Below are positions 44,853-48,700 of a stretch of DNA of 48,700 nt, piece by piece. The stretch covers positions 1 to 48,700 of the forward strand of contig JBBBWG010030555.1 in NCBI GenBank assembly GCA_037176905.1. The letters are read 5' to 3'. The notes under the pieces were generated by a model. It was given only the letters and a program-made list of their open reading frames with translations, ran no database searches and was not told where the DNA came from. How positions within the stretch are numbered: the first letter of the stretch is position 1; each line of letters begins with the position of its first letter. The translations under genes and the position numbers were made by a program. The stretch is from Azolla pinnata (Eukaryota > Streptophyta > Polypodiopsida > Salviniales > Salviniaceae).

Positions 44853-45491
44853 TATGAATCGGCAATGGCTCGGCTTGGCTCAAACCGGTTTGCAAAATCC
44901 CAAGCCAAACCAAGCTAAACCAAGCCATTTAAAAAATTTGAAGCCTAAGCCAAGCCATAAAGCCGTATAAGCCAAACCATTTAAGCCGAAACTATATAAA
45001 CCAAAACCATTAAAGATAATTGCAAGCCAAACCGTCTTAAGCCGAGCCATTTAAGCTAAAACCGGTCAAACCATTTAAACCACTTCTTAGAGTTTTAAAC
45101 CATTTTAACCGTCTTAAGCCGAGCCTTAGAGTTTGGATTGTCCAAACTTCAAAGCAACATTAAGAAAAAGGGTTTTATAAAAATAAAAATAAATAAAAAA
45201 TCTTTAGAAAATCTTTAAAATGAGGGAAAATCATAAATTTTTTGTGAAAATCAAAGAAATATTAAAATTAAATAAAATAAAATCATAAAGAACATTTATA
45301 AAAGGCACGGTTCACAACTACATTAAAAAAAAACCGTTTAAGCTGTTTTAAGTCTTTCAAGTGAAACCGACTTGAAGCCAAGTCGTTTACTAGTTTTTAA
45401 ACTTAAACCAAACCGAACCAAACCGTTTAAGCCATTAAGTCACTTAATCACGACTCCGTGGTTTGGCTCAAGCTGAGTTGTTGCCTATTCT
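44853..45491. mobile_element. Fold-back (MITE-like) element with 10 bp target duplication
   Basis: The element is flanked by TACTTATAGA on both sides (44843-44852 and 45492-45501). The left tip, ATCGGCAATGGCTCGGCTTG plus GCTCAAACC, pairs imperfectly with the right tip, GGTTTGGCTCAAGCTGAGTT plus GTTGCCTA. The interior is full of AAGCCAAACCATTTAAGCC-like words and has no ORF. A duplication of 8-10 bp points to the hAT (8) or Mutator-like (9-10) groups. No transposase is present, so it would be non-autonomous. Confidence 0.75.
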
Positions 45492-45549
45492 TACTTATAG
45501 AGAAAAATGATATAATCATCTCAAGTTTAAAATGTCATAATAAGGGAAT

Positions 45550-46009
45550 TGTTAAGATATCAAACTCAACTAGCTTGTGACTAGCTTCTATATTTTGACA
45601 CCATGTAACTTAGTAATTACATTTATAGAATCTAGTTAGAATATTGACCTTAAACCTCTTAAATGGGACTTTTGTACTTAGTAGATACATGTTAAACGCT
45701 CCACTATCATACCCATTTAAATTAGGACTTACATCTTGTTCTTTAACTTCTATTACTAAATGTAAACCTTTGTATATGAAATGTATCTAAACCCTCTTGT
45801 AAGTTCTTTTGTATATTGTTATTTTTCAAGCTAGAGTCTTTTATGCTTGTCTTGTTAATCTCCCATTTTGTTCATTAAGTGTAATATTCTTTTATCTCAC
45901 ATTTAACTTCTTTCCTTACGCACACACACAAAGTCCTTTGGTGCTTAATCACACGTGTGATTAACAACTCACATAATTAGTGTTAATTATAATATATTAA
46001 TTATTGGCA
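45550..46009 (+). mobile_element. 5' LTR of a Ty1/copia element
   Basis: The LTR starts TGTTAAGATATCAAAC and ends TATTGGCA, directly before a primer-binding-like site, with gag about 220 bp further on. It contains a perfect 20 bp palindrome at 45945-45964 with CACGTG in its centre. Its length of 460 bp is normal for copia. The 3' LTR is not in the window. Confidence 0.65.
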
Positions 46010-46021
46010 TGATATCAAAGT
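46010..46021 (+). other. Decayed primer-binding site for initiator Met-tRNA
   Basis: TGATATCAAAGT differs from the usual copia site TGGTATCAGAGC at three bases, two G-to-A and one C-to-T. It lies immediately after the CA end of the LTR. Confidence 0.6.
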
Positions 46022-46225
46022 GCGTGGTTTAACATATCTGTTAAGCCCATCTACCTCTTCGTGCTTCTATGTTCAAGATGCCGCTAACAAGCTAGCTATC
46101 CGCTTTTGTAGTGCCGCTATGTATCATGTGTATATGATCAAAGGAAGAAAACTAAAAAGAAAGAAGACATTACATCAAAATGAACACACAAATGGGTAGC
46201 TCGCTTCTTAGCGAGAAGCTAGACC

Positions 46226-47040
46226 AGAACAACTCATCTTAGAAATATAAGATTAATCAATACCTTGTCGGCCAAGGGTATTGGGGCTACATTAAAGGCT
46301 CACACAAGGAGAAACCCAACATCATCGATGTCAACTACCTAACATGGGAGAAAGGAGCAAGTCTGGTGATGTATTTGCCTAGTAACATATGTTCACGACC
46401 ATAGGCTCGGCCACATTTGGGGCGCCAAGACAGCCAAAGAAACGTGGGAGAATCTACAATAGACTTTTGCCACTAATACACTACGCGTAAGCTTCAACTC
46501 CATCAAGAGTTGAATGACATTAACCAAAAGGATATGTTTGTGACAAACTAAACCTCAAAGATCAAGGACATTTACGACTCACTTAGCTCCATTGACATAA
46601 ATGTCGATGAAGATGAGATGGGGCAAGTGTGCTTTGGTCTCACACAACAATTTGGCCCTCTATGGTTGGCAATCTTGACAAGAGAAAACTCTCCTTCATT
46701 CCTTGACCTCCAATTCATGCTATTGGTCGAGAAAACTATGTTAAGACAAAGAGCAAGTTGTAAATGTTCTACTCGCATTCAGATGTCGGCCGCGGACAAA
46801 GTCGCAAAAGAAAAGGTCGATTGGGCCGAGGAAGAGGTGGATGAGATCCACATCAAGGCGAGAACTCTCATTATTGACATGAGAATGGAAGTGGTCTAGA
46901 GAACTTATTAAGAAGGGGGAACCTCAACAACGGGCCAAATCGGCAAAATAAGTCGAGAAGGTGTTCGTACTGTAGAACACTCGGTCACCTCGAGGAGGAT
47001 TGTCGAAGGAAGAAGAGTGAAATAGAGAGTACGAGTTGAC
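46226..47040 (+). pseudogene. Copia gag with zinc knuckle
   Basis: Reading with shifts gives KYKINQYLVGQGYWGYIKGS, then HKEKPNIIDVNYLTWEKGAS, AKETWENLQ with a stop, KIKDIYDSLSSIDINVDEDE, then MGQVCFGLTQQFGPLWLAIL, the usual plant copia Gag. The zinc knuckle CSYCRTLGHLEEDC at about 46958-47000 keeps all four ligands (Cys, Cys, His, Cys). An open piece, 46618-46899, covers the C-terminal part of the capsid. Stops occur at several places, so no full-length protein is encoded. Confidence 0.88.
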
Positions 47041-47089
47041 AACTCAACAATTGTGCGGCTAACCCTGGCTATGAAGATTGTGGTGACAT

Positions 47090-48125
47090 ATTTGTCATGA
47101 ACCACAAGACAAAATCCATGTCGACAAGTATGTCCAAAGGGGATGGTGTTTGGTTTGTCGATTTTGATGCATCAAATCACATGACAAGTCATGGTAAGTG
47201 GTTTCGTTCCTTGAATATACTTGAGCAGCCTAGCTATGTAGAGATTGGAGACAACACCACACATACCATTCGACACATCAACGATGTTCCATTCGACAAA
47301 GAAGGTAATAAATCATGCATTAAAATGTCTTGTATGTTCTCACAATAACGAAAAATTTGGTCTCTATGGGCCAAATCGTGGAGCAAGGCATGCAAGTTCG
47401 ATTCAAGCAAGGAGGATGCTTCATCAAGAACAAGCGTCATGTCATCACCAAAGGAAGGGGAGAAGTTCTCATGTTCATTCTCGATTTAAACGAGGTGAAA
47501 TTGGCATCAAGATCGAGACAAACATCGAGTTGTGGCATAAGAGAATCGACCACATCAACTTCAAAGGCTTTGAGCTATGTAAATGAAGGGAATCAACATT
47601 GGACTTCCGACCTTCAAGATGAATCAAGTTAACTAGGTATGCGAAACATGTAAGAAGGGAATCAACATTGGACTTTCGACCTTCAAGATGAATCAAGTTA
47701 ACTAGGTATGCAAATCGTGGAGCAAGGCATGCAAGTTTGATTCAAGCAAGGAGGATGCTTCATCAAGAACAAACGTCATGTCATCACCAAAGGAAGGGGA
47801 GAAGTTCTCATGTTCATTCTCGATTTAAACGAGGTGAAATTGGCATCAAGATCGAGACAAACATCGAGTTGTGGCATAAGAGAATCGACCACATCAACTT
47901 CAAAGGTTCTGAGCTATGTACATGAAGGGAATCAACATTGGACTTCCGAGCTTCAAGATGAATTAAGTTAGCTAGGTATGCGAAACATGTCAACTCGAGA
48001 AACAATATTGGCATCCGTTCCCAAAGGAAAGAAATGTGAACAAAAGTCTCTTGGATGTGATTCACTCGGATGTTTAGGGAACTGACTCAAACGCCAAGGC
48101 TCACAGGATGCCAGTTCTACGTTGT
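47090..48125 (+). pseudogene. Copia protease, duplicated pre-integrase region and truncated integrase
   Basis: Protease: VWFVDFDASNHMTSHGKWF at 47151-47205 corresponds to the W-x-x-D-S-G-A-S-x-H-M motif, but the active-site Ser-Gly has become Phe-Asp. The pre-integrase region follows: LVSMGQIVEQGMQVRFKQGG, then LWHKRIDHINFKGFELC. A 339 bp block (47372 onward) is repeated at 47711, and a 69 bp block at 47588 is repeated at 47657. The integrase starts with NKSLLDVIHSDV, a stop where the family has Trp, GTDSN, and breaks off at about 48125 after GCQFYVV, where the LTR/gag repeat begins. Confidence 0.85.
47372..48000 (+). repeat. Nested tandem duplications of 339 bp and 69 bp in the copia pre-integrase region
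   Basis: CAAATCGTGGAGCAAGGCATG-like anchors lie at 47372 and 47711. GGGAATCAACATTGGACTT anchors lie at 47588, 47657 and 47927. Both offsets are multiples of three. The copies differ at few positions, so the duplications are recent relative to the decay of the element. Confidence 0.9.
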
Positions 48126-48700
48126 CGGTAAATTACGACGAGGATGCGTGAAAGCAGAGGCATATCCACCGGGGATTTGAACCAGAGGAAACCAGAGTGA
48201 CGGAGTGGCGAGAAACAGAATTGTTATGAATATTCAGATATTAGAATAAGAACAAGTAAGGGAAACTAATTGATTTGAATGCCGGATAATCCAATTATAA
48301 TTCGTAGAGTTCTTGATTACAAGCTAAGCCCCTATAATCCGTAGAGCTCTTGATTTCAAGCTCCCTATAATCCATTGTGCTCTTGCCCTATGTCCGCCAC
48401 TCCTTATATAGGCCGTGGAGTGGGTCGCCATAGTGAAAAAACGCAGGAGCTAAAAAAACGCTAGAAAAGAAAAACGTAGGAAAACAAATAAAGGGAAATA
48501 AAACTATCTTAGCCACCTCTTTTGTTTGCATAGACACAAACATAATCATTTGTTCACTGAACTATACAACTACCGACAATCACACATTAAAATAAAAAGG
48601 TTTGGCGTTTTATTATATATTGTTTCATCTCTCTGCATCTTCTGTATGTGGGACATTCTACTTTCTGTTCCCAGCGCAACCTCTGGCAAAACAGCACACG
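48126..48700 (-). mobile_element. LTR-like leader of a retroelement, right copy, cut by the window edge
   Basis: It matches 252-899 in the same orientation, including the gag start region (the ATG is GTG here), two 37 bp repeat units (48294-48370), the TATA-like motif in the inverted repeat CCACTCC (48397-48403)/GGAGTGG (48417-48423), and the sequence up to CAGCACACG. Its left edge abuts copia integrase at about 48125, so gag is truncated after about 12 codons. Confidence 0.7.

Overview
The window is a stretch of nuclear DNA from a land plant. The evidence is an AUX1/LAX auxin influx carrier, a plant-type choline transporter-like protein and a golgin-84-type protein, all split by short GT-AG introns, together with CCCTAAA telomere-box repeats and many decayed Ty1/copia, Ty3/gypsy and LINE fragments. 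The chromovirus type, the very high microsatellite density and the unusual LAX insertions would fit a seed-free plant (lycophyte or bryophyte). That placement is a guess.

Layout. 1-283: start of a gag-like ORF leaving the left edge on the minus strand, with its LTR-like leader at about 300-900. 990-2230: short tandem repeats, then an array of about 30 CCCTAA cores on a 24-25 bp period. 3370-6300: a chromovirus integrase/chromodomain remnant with a second, internally deleted member of the same family inserted in it. 6700-7780: a gypsy LTR fragment with a heat-shock-element cluster, then copia RT and RNase H debris. 8926-11789 (minus): intact eight-exon AUX1/LAX gene. 11.8-21.7 kb: no convincing gene; dense microsatellites, a LINE tail remnant (13.87-14.64 kb), a threefold diverged repeat (14.70-15.11 kb) and a fold-back element (19.08-19.48 kb). 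21707-25218 (minus): intact three-exon choline transporter-like gene. 26-31 kb: gypsy protease and gag remnants, a second LTR of the HSE family and a LINE RT remnant. 31.5-33.5 kb: TGTATGC-rich minisatellite and a second CCCTAAA-like run. 33812-42495 (plus): six-exon golgin-84-like gene whose 6.2 kb last intron holds a decayed copia element. 44.85-45.49 kb: fold-back element with a 10 bp target duplication. 45.55-48.12 kb: a copia element with LTR, primer-binding site, gag, protease and an internally duplicated pre-integrase region. 48.13-48.70 kb: a second copy of the left-edge LTR/gag leader, cutting off the copia integrase.

The three host genes are not an operon and show no shared pathway. 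They act at the plasma membrane (auxin import), in membranes (choline-related transport) and at the Golgi (tethering). Every transposon protein region seen is broken, and many of the stops fit C-to-T or G-to-A changes. The most notable points are the heat-shock-element array in a gypsy LTR, the basic-loop and Q/E-rich LAX protein, the telomere-box minisatellite and the gene-preserving copia insertion in the golgin intron.
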